Part shown: positions 28,077-36,103 of the stretch, one piece after another | Layout of the letters: the number at the start of each line of letters is the position of its first letter | How positions within the stretch are numbered: the stretch's first letter is position 1 | DNA from: Olleya aquimaris | Lineage (GTDB): Bacteria; Bacteroidota; Bacteroidia; Flavobacteriales; Flavobacteriaceae | Assembly (NCBI RefSeq): GCF_003259525.1 | Contig: NZ_QLLO01000006.1 | Span: 1-64,000 of the forward strand | Direction of reading: 5' to 3' | DNA length: 64,000 nucleotides | Notes under the pieces: model-generated | What the model saw: the letters and a program-made list of their open reading frames with translations, nothing else | Database searches by the model: none | Told to the model about the DNA's origin: nothing | Made by a program: the position numbers and the translations under genes

Positions 28077-28826
28077 ATGGCAAAAATTACAAAAATAAAC
28101 GATGATGGTACCACAACACCTTCTAACGACCAGCCGACTTTTACACCAAATCCAGAGAGTGCTTCTAAAGCAAAAATGTTTCGTGTAATATCCATTATAT
28201 TGTGGGCAATTGCAATTGGTATTGAAATTTACGCAATACTATTATTACGCAAACCACCTATTAACATGACATGGATGATTGTGTTTATAGTGGCTATGTT
28301 AATTCTGGTGGTAGTTGCTAACATCCTATGGAAAAAAGCCAATAGACTAGATCCAGCGTCCGAGAAAAACAAAACCAAATTTTTTATACAAAATCAATTA
28401 GGACTAATTATTAGTGTTATTGCGTTTTTACCGTTAGTGGTCTTAATTTTAACCAATAAAGATTTAGACAAAAAACAAAAAGGAATCCTTGGTGCTATTG
28501 CAGGAGCTGCCTTGTTAATTGCTGGATTTACTGGTACCGAATTTAATCCAGTCTCGCAAGAGCAATATGCAGAGCAAACCCAACAAGTGCAAGATTTAAC
28601 AGGCGGAAACAATGTGTATTGGACTAAGTCTGGTAAAAGCTACCATTTGTATAGCGACTGTGGTTATATTAACTCTAAACGTACCAACGAGATTTTTGAA
28701 GGAACCGTAGCCAACGCCAGAGAGCTAAAAAACATTACAGACATTTGCGACCGTTGCCAAAATAAAGCTAAAAAAGCAAAAGCTTTAGAATTGGATACTT
28801 CTACAGAAGATGAAGCTGCAGAATAG
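28077..28826 (+). CDS. Membrane protein with C-terminal Cys motif, unknown function
   Basis: 249 residues. A polar N-terminus (1-33) is followed by four membrane helices (about 34-55, 63-85, 108-126, 135-150). The soluble C-terminus begins VYWTKSGKSYHLYSDCGYI and ends with ICDRCQNKAKKAK plus an acidic tail. The Cys spacing (C...CxxC) and the YWTKSGKSYH motif look like a small metal-binding domain seen at the ends of other bacterial membrane proteins. I do not recognise a named family. It is monocistronic and followed by a strong terminator. Confidence 0.7.
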   Translation: MAKITKINDDGTTTPSNDQPTFTPNPESASKAKMFRVISIILWAIAIGIEIYAILLLRKPPINMTWMIVFIVAMLILVVVANILWKKANRLDPASEKNKTKFFIQNQLGLIISVIAFLPLVVLILTNKDLDKKQKGILGAIAGAALLIAGFTGTEFNPVSQEQYAEQTQQVQDLTGGNNVYWTKSGKSYHLYSDCGYINSKRTNEIFEGTVANARELKNITDICDRCQNKAKKAKALELDTSTEDEAAE

Positions 28827-28855
28827 TTGATTAATAGCGTTTTTTAAATTAAAAG

Positions 28856-28880
28856 AACTCACCACATTGGTGAGTTTTTT
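28856..28880 (+). terminator. Terminator after the Cys-motif membrane protein
   Basis: AACTCACCA-CAT-TGGTGAGTT followed by a T-run, 30 nt after the stop at 28826. Nearly the same hairpin recurs at 30073. Confidence 0.85.
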
Positions 28881-28891
28881 GTTGTATAAAT

Positions 28892-28909
28892 ATACGTAGT
28901 TCTACGTAT
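28892..28909. promoter_or_regulatory. Perfect palindrome ATACGTAG-TT-CTACGTAT
   Basis: An 8-bp inverted repeat with a 2-bp centre, about 105 bp before the ATG at 29015. It resembles a regulator operator or a very short hairpin. No regulator is known. The rest of 28910-29014 shows only weak -7-like boxes. Confidence 0.4.
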
Positions 28910-29014
28910 TGATTTTCTGACAGATTAGGCTTAGATTTGTTGAACATTTGTATGTGATGTAACTACACATTTTTAGGTTCTATATCTTAGATTTAATTAA
29001 GTAAAATTCATAGT

Positions 29015-29923
29015 ATGAAACAAAATCCATTTTCTCTTTATGACTTTTTGGGATATTTAATTCCTGGTTCTACTTTCATATATGCATATTTAATTATAGA
29101 AATATGGAGTAATAATAAAAGTGATTTTAACTCAGAAAAAGTATTAAATTCACTCTCACAATCCGACTTTCAAGATATCTTTGTTTTTATAATTGCAGCT
29201 TATTCTTTAGGTCATCTAATCAGTTTTGTTTCATCAATTACAATAGAAAAATATGGAAATTGGAGATATGGCTATCCCTCCAAAACAGTAATAGGTTATG
29301 TGAAAAAATCCTATTGGGTTATGAAAGAAGAACCATCTACTAGTGAAACTGACAACTATCTTTATGAGATTGACTCAAATAAAAATACTAGGCAAAATAA
29401 AAATTTTGGAAGATTCATTTTAACTTTATTTATTTTACCTCTTTTTATTATGGAATATTTTGTTGGTATAAAGCTAAATTTTAAAAATTTCTATTCTAAG
29501 GGACTTGACCCTTACCTAATGGAAAGTATTAAGGAAAAAACAATCTTTCTACTTAAAACGATTAAAAACGATCCAAATATCTCTATATCAGAGTCAAAAT
29601 TGAAAACTATTGATTTTAATAGAATTGTTCATCACTATGCTTTTGAAAACAGTAAAGAACACCAATTCCGAATGGTAAATTATGTTGCACTATATGGCTT
29701 TTTAAGAAACCTAGTACTTACATTTATTTTTGCGTTTTGGTTTTACTTTATACTAAGCCTTAAAACTATTGATTTTAATATGAGTATCAATTGGAAAATG
29801 ATTGTTTGGAATATACTAATTATGTTGATGTCATTTATATCATTTATGGCTTATATGAAATTTTATAGACGTTACACATTGGAAGGTCTAATGTTGATTG
29901 TAGTTGATAAAAAAATTAAATAA
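29015..29923 (+). CDS. Five-helix membrane protein of unknown function
   Basis: 302 residues. It begins with the motif SLYDFLGYLIPGSTFIY and has membrane helices at about 10-31, 52-75, 128-150, 226-250 and 260-282, with a charged central region (about 80-125 and 155-220). It ends KFYRRYTLEGLMLIVVDKK. I do not recognise a named family, though short FxxYDFLGYxxPG-type proteins occur sporadically in bacterial genomes. The gene is alone, without metabolic neighbours, and lies between two near-identical terminator hairpins, which fits a later insertion. Function unknown. Confidence 0.75.
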   Translation: MKQNPFSLYDFLGYLIPGSTFIYAYLIIEIWSNNKSDFNSEKVLNSLSQSDFQDIFVFIIAAYSLGHLISFVSSITIEKYGNWRYGYPSKTVIGYVKKSYWVMKEEPSTSETDNYLYEIDSNKNTRQNKNFGRFILTLFILPLFIMEYFVGIKLNFKNFYSKGLDPYLMESIKEKTIFLLKTIKNDPNISISESKLKTIDFNRIVHHYAFENSKEHQFRMVNYVALYGFLRNLVLTFIFAFWFYFILSLKTIDFNMSINWKMIVWNILIMLMSFISFMAYMKFYRRYTLEGLMLIVVDKKIK

Positions 29924-30072
29924 TTTTACACAATAATGAATAACAGAATGTAATATATATTCAACAAGTACACACCATACTTTAAAGTATTAAAAACTTA
30001 TTTTACTTAATATTTACTCTTATAAATTTGAAAATTTATGAGTTCACATTACCCAGAAGACAATACCCACAA

Positions 30073-30102
30073 AAAAACTCACCATTTCCATGGTGAGTTT
30101 TT
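30073..30102 (+). terminator. Terminator repeating the hairpin at 28856
   Basis: AAAAACTCACCA-TTTCCA-TGGTGAGTTTTT, 150 nt after the stop at 29923. The stem sequence ACTCACCA/TGGTGAGT is the same as at 28856-28876 and in the same orientation. Confidence 0.75.
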
Positions 30103-30137
30103 AGTTTTATGTTACTTAAATTTTAATAAAGCTTAAA

Positions 30138-30163
30138 GAGATTGCTTCGTGCCTCGCAATGAC
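30138..30163. repeat. REP-like element (GTCATTGCGAGGCACGAAGC type)
   Basis: On the minus strand the sequence starts GTCATTGCGAGGCACGAAGC and continues AATCTC. This is a close variant of a short dispersed palindromic repeat known from many bacterial genomes. The arms ATTGC/GCAAT form a hairpin. It lies in the 322-bp spacer 29924-30245; apart from this element, the terminator at 30073 and the hairpin at 30227, the spacer holds nothing I can interpret. Confidence 0.65.
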
Positions 30164-30226
30164 TGGTTGGTGACTTTTTAGATATGTTTATTCTAAAAGA
30201 CTACTTTAGTTTTTTGCAATTTAGAG

Positions 30227-30246
30227 ATTCCTGGCTACGCAGGAAT
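30227..30246 (-). repeat. Second REP-like hairpin overlapping the CBS-like gene's stop
   Basis: On the minus strand ATTCCTG-CGTAGC-CAGGAAT followed by CTC begins in the TAA stop of the CBS-like gene. The ATTCCTGCG...CAGGAATCTC form is another widespread short repeat and often occurs beside the ATTGCGAGG element, as here. Confidence 0.55.
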
Positions 30247-31226
30247 TAATCAATGTATCCTTTTTCGCGCATCCAGTCGTCATTAAACATTTTACCAACG
30301 TATCTGCTTCCATGGTCATGGAATAATACTACAACTACATCGTCTTTTGTAAAGTGTTCTTTAAGTTGTAACACACCTTTTATGGCTGCTCCTGCACTAT
30401 TACCTAAAAACATACCTTCTTCTTTAGACAACCGTTGTGTGTACACACAAGCGTCTTTATCGGTTACTTTAGTAAAACCATCTATTATACTAAAATCTAC
30501 GTTTTTTGGTAGGATGTCTTCGCCAATCCCTTCGGTAACGTAAGGGTAGATTTCGTTTTCGTCAAAAATGCCTGTTTCGTGGTATTTTTTAAAGACACTT
30601 CCGTAAGTATCTACTCCCCAAACTTTAATGTTAGGGTTTTGCTCTTTTAAATATTTCCCTACTCCAGAAATGGTTCCTCCTGTACCTACACCTACTACAA
30701 AGTGAGTAACTTTACCCTCTGTTTGTTCCCAGATTTCTGGTCCTGTACTTTGGTAATGTGCTTTGGTATTACTTGGGTTGTCATATTGGTTTACGTACCA
30801 ACTGTTTGGGATTTCTGTACTTAAACGTTTAGACACCGAGTAGTACGATCTTGGATCGTCAGGTTCTACAGCTGTTGGGCAAACCACTACTTCTGCTCCT
30901 ACTGCTTTAAGGATATCGACTTTTTCTTTACTCTGTTTGTCTGCCATTACAAAAATACATTTGTAGCCTTTTATTATGGCTGCTAATGCTAATCCCATTC
31001 CGGTGTTACCCGACGTCCCTTCTATAATGGTTCCTCCTGGCTTTAAACGTCCATCTGCTTCTGCATCTTCTATCATTTGTAAAGCCATACGGTCTTTTAC
31101 CGAGTTTCCTGGGTTAAAGGTTTCGTATTTTGAAAGAACTAGACAGGGTAATTCTACGGTTAATTTGTTTAGTTTTACTAAGGGTGTGTTACCGATAGTT
31201 TCTAATATGTTGTTTGCGTATTTCAT
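30246..31226 (-). CDS. PLP-dependent cystathionine beta-synthase / cysteine synthase family enzyme
   Basis: 326 residues of fold-type II PLP enzyme. The PLP lysine is K44 in NPGNSVKDRM; the substrate loop TSGNTG is at 71-76 and the phosphate loop GTGGT at 181-185. The stretch YVTEGIGEDILP and the C-terminal DDWMREKGYID are closer to the catalytic core of cystathionine beta-synthases than to CysK. The C-terminal CBS-pair domains are absent. It could make cystathionine from homocysteine and serine or act as a cysteine synthase. A TATTTTTG box lies upstream and REP-like elements follow its stop. Confidence 0.85.
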   Translation of the reverse strand: MKYANNILETIGNTPLVKLNKLTVELPCLVLSKYETFNPGNSVKDRMALQMIEDAEADGRLKPGGTIIEGTSGNTGMGLALAAIIKGYKCIFVMADKQSKEKVDILKAVGAEVVVCPTAVEPDDPRSYYSVSKRLSTEIPNSWYVNQYDNPSNTKAHYQSTGPEIWEQTEGKVTHFVVGVGTGGTISGVGKYLKEQNPNIKVWGVDTYGSVFKKYHETGIFDENEIYPYVTEGIGEDILPKNVDFSIIDGFTKVTDKDACVYTQRLSKEEGMFLGNSAGAAIKGVLQLKEHFTKDDVVVVLFHDHGSRYVGKMFNDDWMREKGYID

Positions 31227-31243
31227 AATAATTTTTGCTTTTG

Positions 31244-31251
31244 CAAAAATA
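31244..31251 (-). promoter_or_regulatory. Promoter -7 box of the CBS-like gene
   Basis: TATTTTTG on the minus strand, 17 nt before the ATG at 31226, matches TAnnTTTG. No TTG is seen at the -33 distance; the area holds imperfect GTTAAAA repeats. Confidence 0.5.
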
Positions 31252-31457
31252 AGTTAAAAGTTAAAGGTTGAAAATTAAAAGTTGTTTTATTTTGTTGAAA
31301 GTAGCATTCGCTTTCGGGATTACATGTCTAAAGCTGCGATTTGCAGTTTCTTTGCTTCTTTCATTATTTCTGATTTTTGACGTTTTCCAACTATGTCGGA
31401 ATTTCAAGTGGGAAGAAAATTTTGAGGTTTGTTTTACTTTTTAATGGTTTGATGAGG

Positions 31458-31540
31458 CTGCGTTAAGGATTGAAAGGTTTGTTTGAGCTCCTCGCAGAGA
31501 GCGAGCCTTGAAAGCCTGACCCTTTATGGGTAACGCCCAA
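31458..31540 (-). ncRNA. Structured flavobacterial 3'-end element (GGGCGTT...TAACGC type)
   Basis: Read on the minus strand it starts TTGGGCGTTACCC 6 nt after the LolC-type permease stop and ends TTAACGCAGC. The outer stem GCGTTA/TAACGC closes the element. Inside are the hairpins ACCC-ATAAA-GGGT and CTCG...CGAG, plus the conserved-looking GTCAGGCTTTC and CCTTTCAATCC blocks. I know this pattern as a frequent intergenic element in Flavobacteriaceae. It may correspond to a described RNA motif such as Flavo-1, which I cannot verify here. Apart from it and the box at 31244, nothing is seen in 31227-31546. Confidence 0.6.
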
Positions 31541-31546
31541 AAAAAA

Positions 31547-32782
31547 TTAATCAAATCTTATAGCTTTGATTGGTGATATTTTTGAAATGATGTACGATGG
31601 TACTAATAGCATGAGTAGGCATAAAATAAATGTGCCAATATTAAGTGCGATAATGTACCCTATATTAATATACACTGGTACTGCAGACACGTGATACGTT
31701 TTTGGATCTAATGGGATTAATCCGAAGTATTTTTGGAGTAATAGGATACTGATACCTATGAGGTTTCCCCAGAATAGTCCTTTTAAAATTAAATAGGCTG
31801 CGTTGTACAAAAATATTTTTCGGATACTTAAATTGGCGCTTCCTAATGCTTTTAAAATACCTATCATTTGGGTACGCTCTAAAATGAGTACCAATAATGC
31901 GGTAATCATATTAATGCCTGCTACCAGAATCATAATCCCAATAATGGCGTAAATGTTATTATCAAATATTTTAATCCACTCGAAAATAAATGGGTATTCT
32001 TTATCTACTGTTTTGGCATTTAGGTTAGAGGGTACTTCTTGATATATGGCTTTTCCTATGGTTTCTAGATTGTTATAATTGTCTATAAACACCTCGAATC
32101 GTCCTACTTGATTATCCTCCCAATTATTTAAACGTTTGATGTGTTTTATATCTCCAATAACGTATAGTTGGTCAAACTCCTGCAAACCTGAGTCGTAAAT
32201 ACCAACGATATTAAATGTAACAACTCTTGGTGGCTTAGTGGTGTCTTCTCTTAAAAAATAGGTATTGATTCTATCGTTAAGCTTAAGCTGTAATCTGTTG
32301 GCTAAATATTGTGAGAGTAAAACGTCTTGATTTAGTTTTTGTGTGTAGTCTGGCAATCGTCCTTCGACTAGAAAATTATTAAAATATTGCCAGTCGTAGT
32401 CTGCTCCAACACCTTTTACCACCACGTATTCAAAGTCGTTTTCAAGTCTTATAATTCCGGATTTAGTTGCAGTCCCTTGTATGTGTGTGACTTCTGGAAC
32501 GCTTGTAAACTCTGGGTAAAAACTTTGATCTGTAGATATAGGTCTAACACTTTCTTGCGAGTTGTTATTGTCGTAATTTTGGATAATGGTGTGACCATTA
32601 AATGCAATTACTTTTTCTCTAATTTTTTGCTGCAAGCCAATTCCGGTTGCAATAGCAATCATCATTACAATTATACCTAATGCAATTGCTACGATACCAA
32701 TTTTTATTATTGGTGCCGATATGCTACTTTTATACGCTTTACTGTCAATTATGCGTTTAGCTATAAAAAACTCGAAATTCAA
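31547..32782 (-). CDS. LolC/LolE-type ABC transporter permease (FtsX family)
   Basis: 411 residues. The start is TTG at 32782 (MNFEFFIAKRI..., the normal beginning of this family); an in-frame TAG lies 9 nt upstream and no ATG is near. One N-terminal membrane helix (about 24-46) and three C-terminal ones (about 272-297, 325-350, 370-395) flank a large periplasmic domain, the MacB/FtsX topology of lipoprotein-releasing permeases. No ATPase gene is adjacent. It is divergent from the NamZ gene with only 8 bp between starts; its likely promoter lies in the NamZ coding region. Confidence 0.88.
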   Translation of the reverse strand: MNFEFFIAKRIIDSKAYKSSISAPIIKIGIVAIALGIIVMMIAIATGIGLQQKIREKVIAFNGHTIIQNYDNNNSQESVRPISTDQSFYPEFTSVPEVTHIQGTATKSGIIRLENDFEYVVVKGVGADYDWQYFNNFLVEGRLPDYTQKLNQDVLLSQYLANRLQLKLNDRINTYFLREDTTKPPRVVTFNIVGIYDSGLQEFDQLYVIGDIKHIKRLNNWEDNQVGRFEVFIDNYNNLETIGKAIYQEVPSNLNAKTVDKEYPFIFEWIKIFDNNIYAIIGIMILVAGINMITALLVLILERTQMIGILKALGSANLSIRKIFLYNAAYLILKGLFWGNLIGISILLLQKYFGLIPLDPKTYHVSAVPVYINIGYIIALNIGTFILCLLMLLVPSYIISKISPIKAIRFD

Positions 32783-32790
32783 TTTAGACT

Positions 32791-34053
32791 ATGAGATTTA
32801 ATGTTTTCAAAAATACAGTTTTATTATTTGTTTTGGTATTAATTTCTTGTGCTTCTAAAACGAAAAATAATATCAGTGATTCAAGCGAGTTACTGATACA
32901 AACTAAGCAAGACAGTATTAATAATAAGCTTGACCCTATTGTTGTTGGTGCTAACCAAACGGAAGCCTATTTACCTTTATTGAAAGGGAAACGTGTTGGG
33001 ATTGTGGCTAACCAAACGAGTGTTATCTTCTTAGAAAAAAGTAAAGAGGCAAAAGGCAAAAGTTTTACTCACATAGTAGATTCGTTAGTGTCTTTAGAAG
33101 TTGATGTTAAAACCGTTTTTGCTCCAGAGCATGGGTTTAGAGGGACTGCAGATGCAGGCGAAATAGTTAAAGATGGTCTTGATGTTAAAACAGGAATACC
33201 CATTATTTCTTTATACGGAAACAATAAAAAGCCTACTGCAGATCAGCTTAAAGATGTTGATGTTGTAATTTTTGACATCCAAGATGTTGGCGCACGTTTT
33301 TATACGTATATCTCTTCTTTACACTATGTTATGGAAGCTTGTGCTGAACAAAATAAAACGCTAATTGTACTGGATAGACCAAACCCTAATGGACATTATG
33401 TGGATGGTCCAATACTAGAACCAGAACATTCTAGTTTTGTTGGGATGCATCCAATACCTGTAGTACACGGACTAACTATTGGTGAATACGCACAAATGAT
33501 AAATGGCGAGAATTGGTTAAAAAATAAGGTGCAATGTAACTTAACGGTTATTACAATTAAAAACTACAACCGTAATATGAGGTATGATTTACCCATTAAA
33601 CCGTCTCCAAACTTACCCAATGCACAATCCATAAATCTGTACCCAAGTTTATGTTTTTTTGAAGGAACAACTATTAGTGTTGGACGTGGTACAGACTTGC
33701 AATTTCAGGTATATGGATCGCCTTATTTACCAAAAACCGATTTTGCATTTACACCACAACCTAATGAAGGTGCCAAATTTCCTAAGCATGAAAATAAAAT
33801 TTGCAATGGGTATAATTTAAGCGACGTTTCGCCTTTAAAAACCCTGGATTTAAGTTACCTATTGAATGCTTATAACACGACTGAAAATAAGGCAGATTTT
33901 TTCTTAAATAATGGCTTTTTTACAAAATTAGCAGGAACAAAAAAACTACAAGAACAGATTGAAGCAGGTTGGAGTGCAGACAAAATAAAAGCCACTTGGA
34001 CAAGTGGCTTAACTAATTTTATGGTTAAAAGACAACCGTATTTATTGTATTAA
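32791..34053 (+). CDS. namZ: Exo-beta-N-acetylmuramidase NamZ family (DUF1343) lipoprotein
   Basis: 420 residues. A lipoprotein signal ends LVLISCAS (lipid Cys at 20). The DUF1343 signature FAPEHGFRGTADAGE and DVVIFDIQDVGARFYTYISS are present. NamZ enzymes remove terminal MurNAc from peptidoglycan fragments and serve cell-wall recycling or nutrition. Location is probably the periplasm, attached to a membrane. The gene is divergent from the LolC-type permease and ends 1 bp from the convergent gene that follows. Confidence 0.88.
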   Translation: MRFNVFKNTVLLFVLVLISCASKTKNNISDSSELLIQTKQDSINNKLDPIVVGANQTEAYLPLLKGKRVGIVANQTSVIFLEKSKEAKGKSFTHIVDSLVSLEVDVKTVFAPEHGFRGTADAGEIVKDGLDVKTGIPIISLYGNNKKPTADQLKDVDVVIFDIQDVGARFYTYISSLHYVMEACAEQNKTLIVLDRPNPNGHYVDGPILEPEHSSFVGMHPIPVVHGLTIGEYAQMINGENWLKNKVQCNLTVITIKNYNRNMRYDLPIKPSPNLPNAQSINLYPSLCFFEGTTISVGRGTDLQFQVYGSPYLPKTDFAFTPQPNEGAKFPKHENKICNGYNLSDVSPLKTLDLSYLLNAYNTTENKADFFLNNGFFTKLAGTKKLQEQIEAGWSADKIKATWTSGLTNFMVKRQPYLLY

Positions 34054-34054
34054 A

Positions 34055-34996
34055 TTATTGTCTATTTTTTCTCTCTTCTTCAAGAGCTTCGTCGTACTTT
34101 TTACCGTTAGGTCTTAAGTTTTCTTTTCTGTATTCTTCTCTGGATTGCTTTTCTAGAGCTCCATTGTCTACATCTGTAATATTATATTTTACTACTTTTT
34201 TATCAAGCTCTACTTGTTCTTTTTTTCTTTGATTTTCTGCAATCGCCTCTGCTTTTGCTCTTTTACGTTCGGCTTCTGCAAGTGCTCTTGCTTTTTCTTC
34301 TTTTTGTTTAGCTTCTGCTAATGCACGTTCTTTAATTGCTTTTCTATTAGCTTCAATTTGTGCACGCTCTCTTTCTGCTTTTTCTTGCTCTAGTTTTTCT
34401 CTATTTGCTTCCGCTAAGGCTTGTTCTTTTTTGGCTGTTTCTTCAGCTTGTCTTCTAATTCGTTCTCTTTTTTCGCGTTCTTCTGCTTCAATTTTAGAAC
34501 GATCAGGTCTAGAATTAACGTTAGCTAAACGTGTATCTCTTTGATTTTTTTCTCTAGGTTTGATATTTCTTTTACGTTGCTCTTCTTCAGGTAGACTAGA
34601 TCTTAAAATATCTTCCTCTAGATCTACAATGGCGTTTTGTGGTTTAGAAATAACTTCTATTCTGTCCATAGAAATTGGATATACAGCATCTTCTCTGTAA
34701 GCCACAACGGTATAACGACCAACCTCAAAGTGGTGTAATGGTATTTTAGCCTCTTTACTACCTAAATCCATTAAAACCGACTCTTTTTGAGTGTGGTATA
34801 AAAAACTAAATCTAAAAATTTCTTTACTACTTTTTAGGATTATGGTATCTCCTGTTCTATTTAACACATGAACAAGACCAGCTTTAGTAGCATTAACATT
34901 TTCTACTATAGTCGTTCTGCTTCTGTTTTGAGAAAAAGAAAGTGTACTTAACAAGAGCGTTAAGAAAAGTAGGTATGTTATTTTTTGCCTAGTCAT
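34055..34996 (-). CDS. Exported protein with long charged coiled coil
   Basis: 313 residues. Signal peptide (about 1-22, ending LSFSQ); an N-terminal beta domain (about 25-115, ending YTVVAYREDAVYPI); then a low-complexity region (about 155-270) rich in Ala, Glu, Lys and Arg (ALAEAKQKEEKARALAEAER) predicted to be a long helix or coiled coil. The C-terminus is basic. It looks like a periplasmic structural or scaffold protein; I recognise no named family. It converges with the NamZ gene, the stop codons being 1 bp apart. Confidence 0.7.
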   Translation of the reverse strand: MTRQKITYLLFLTLLLSTLSFSQNRSRTTIVENVNATKAGLVHVLNRTGDTIILKSSKEIFRFSFLYHTQKESVLMDLGSKEAKIPLHHFEVGRYTVVAYREDAVYPISMDRIEVISKPQNAIVDLEEDILRSSLPEEEQRKRNIKPREKNQRDTRLANVNSRPDRSKIEAEEREKRERIRRQAEETAKKEQALAEANREKLEQEKAERERAQIEANRKAIKERALAEAKQKEEKARALAEAERKRAKAEAIAENQRKKEQVELDKKVVKYNITDVDNGALEKQSREEYRKENLRPNGKKYDEALEEERKNRQ

Positions 34997-35259
34997 AATT
35001 ATAAATTATATCATTACGCTAAAAATCAGTTCAAGGGGAAACCAAAATTAAAATGAAATGGTGAGATTCCATATTAATCATTACTTAAAATAACTAATAT
35101 TAGTCAAACGACACAAAAAAGTCGACGAATAGTTAATTTATCTGATTATCAATGAATTAAAGCATAATCTTTGATTCATGTAATAGATATTCAAAAAACA
35201 TACCAATGCTATATTATATTCTTGTTTTTTTTCAAAAAATATTGAAAACTTAGCAATTA
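34997..35259. other. 263-bp spacer without gene
   Basis: AT-rich spacer between two minus-strand genes. The only structure noticed is an imperfect hairpin ATGAATTAAAG...CTTTGATTCAT near 35150-35180, without a T-run. No convincing promoter or ORF. Confidence 0.4.
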
Positions 35260-36087
35260 CTACTCAGTTGTAGGTTTTCGGTATTTATGAAACGGTTGCT
35301 TTAAGAGGTGCTCTAGGCTACTGTTTTCGGTTTCATTAGGAAAGGTATCTACACCGTAAATAATTTTTTCTCGGTCTAAGGTCATAAACGTTCCAAATAG
35401 TCGGTCCCAAATAGAGAAAATATTTCCGTAATTACTATCTGTAAAAGGGAGTTGGTAATGGTGGTGAACTTTGTGCATATCTGGCGATACAATAACATAA
35501 CTTAATGCTTTATCTATCGCTTTAGGCAACCTGATATTAGCATGAGAAAACTGTGTAGCTACTAAGGATAACGATTGGTATAAAAATACGATTGCAATTG
35601 GAGTCCCGACTATAAATACTCCTAATAACGTAAACGCAAACCGAATCATACTCTCTAAAGGATGATGTCTATTTGCAGTGGTTGTATCTACTTTATGATC
35701 ACTGTGATGCACTAAATGTATCATCCAAAGCGGTTTTACTTTATGCTCTACATAATGTGCTAAATAGGCTCCAAAAAAGTCTAACAATAACACGCCTAAA
35801 ATTACTTTAAGCCATAAGGACATGTCTGGAAGCCAGTTGATAATTCCAAAATTATTAGCTTCAACCCAATCTGAAGTAAATAATAACAAACCTGCTAAAG
35901 CAAAATTTATTATAACTGTTGTTGCTGTAAAAAACAAGTTAGGCCAAGCATGGGTCCATTTTTTGTATTTAAAATTTACTAGAGGCAAAATACCTTCTAG
36001 CAACCAGAATAAGGTAATACCACCTATAAGTATGATTGCTCTGTGTGGTGATGGAATGGTTTCAAAATAATTTATTAGGGTTTCCAT
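35260..36087 (-). CDS. Sterol desaturase / fatty-acid hydroxylase family protein
   Basis: 275 residues, membrane protein. The diiron histidine boxes are visible: H111xxxH115, H124xxHH128, H141-H142 and H205xxHHH210 (HKVHHHY), with membrane helices at about 18-38, 50-72, 92-112 and 150-178. Family members hydroxylate or desaturate lipids. In flavobacteria the substrate is usually unknown (carotenoid, fatty acid or ornithine lipid are all possible). It lies 16 bp after the thioredoxin-like gene. Confidence 0.88.
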   Translation of the reverse strand: METLINYFETIPSPHRAIILIGGITLFWLLEGILPLVNFKYKKWTHAWPNLFFTATTVIINFALAGLLLFTSDWVEANNFGIINWLPDMSLWLKVILGVLLLDFFGAYLAHYVEHKVKPLWMIHLVHHSDHKVDTTTANRHHPLESMIRFAFTLLGVFIVGTPIAIVFLYQSLSLVATQFSHANIRLPKAIDKALSYVIVSPDMHKVHHHYQLPFTDSNYGNIFSIWDRLFGTFMTLDREKIIYGVDTFPNETENSSLEHLLKQPFHKYRKPTTE

Positions 36088-36103
36088 TTATAATTTTTAT
36101 AAG

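Noticed and set aside
31241-31290. Direct GTTAAAAGTTAAAGG repeats as a regulatory array or CRISPR
   Set aside because: Simple AT-rich slippage-type repeats with no spacers and no constant period.
31290-31440. Decayed gene in the spacer after the LolC-type permease
   Set aside because: No frame gave recognisable protein and several stops interrupt each; only the structured element at 31458-31540 was supported.
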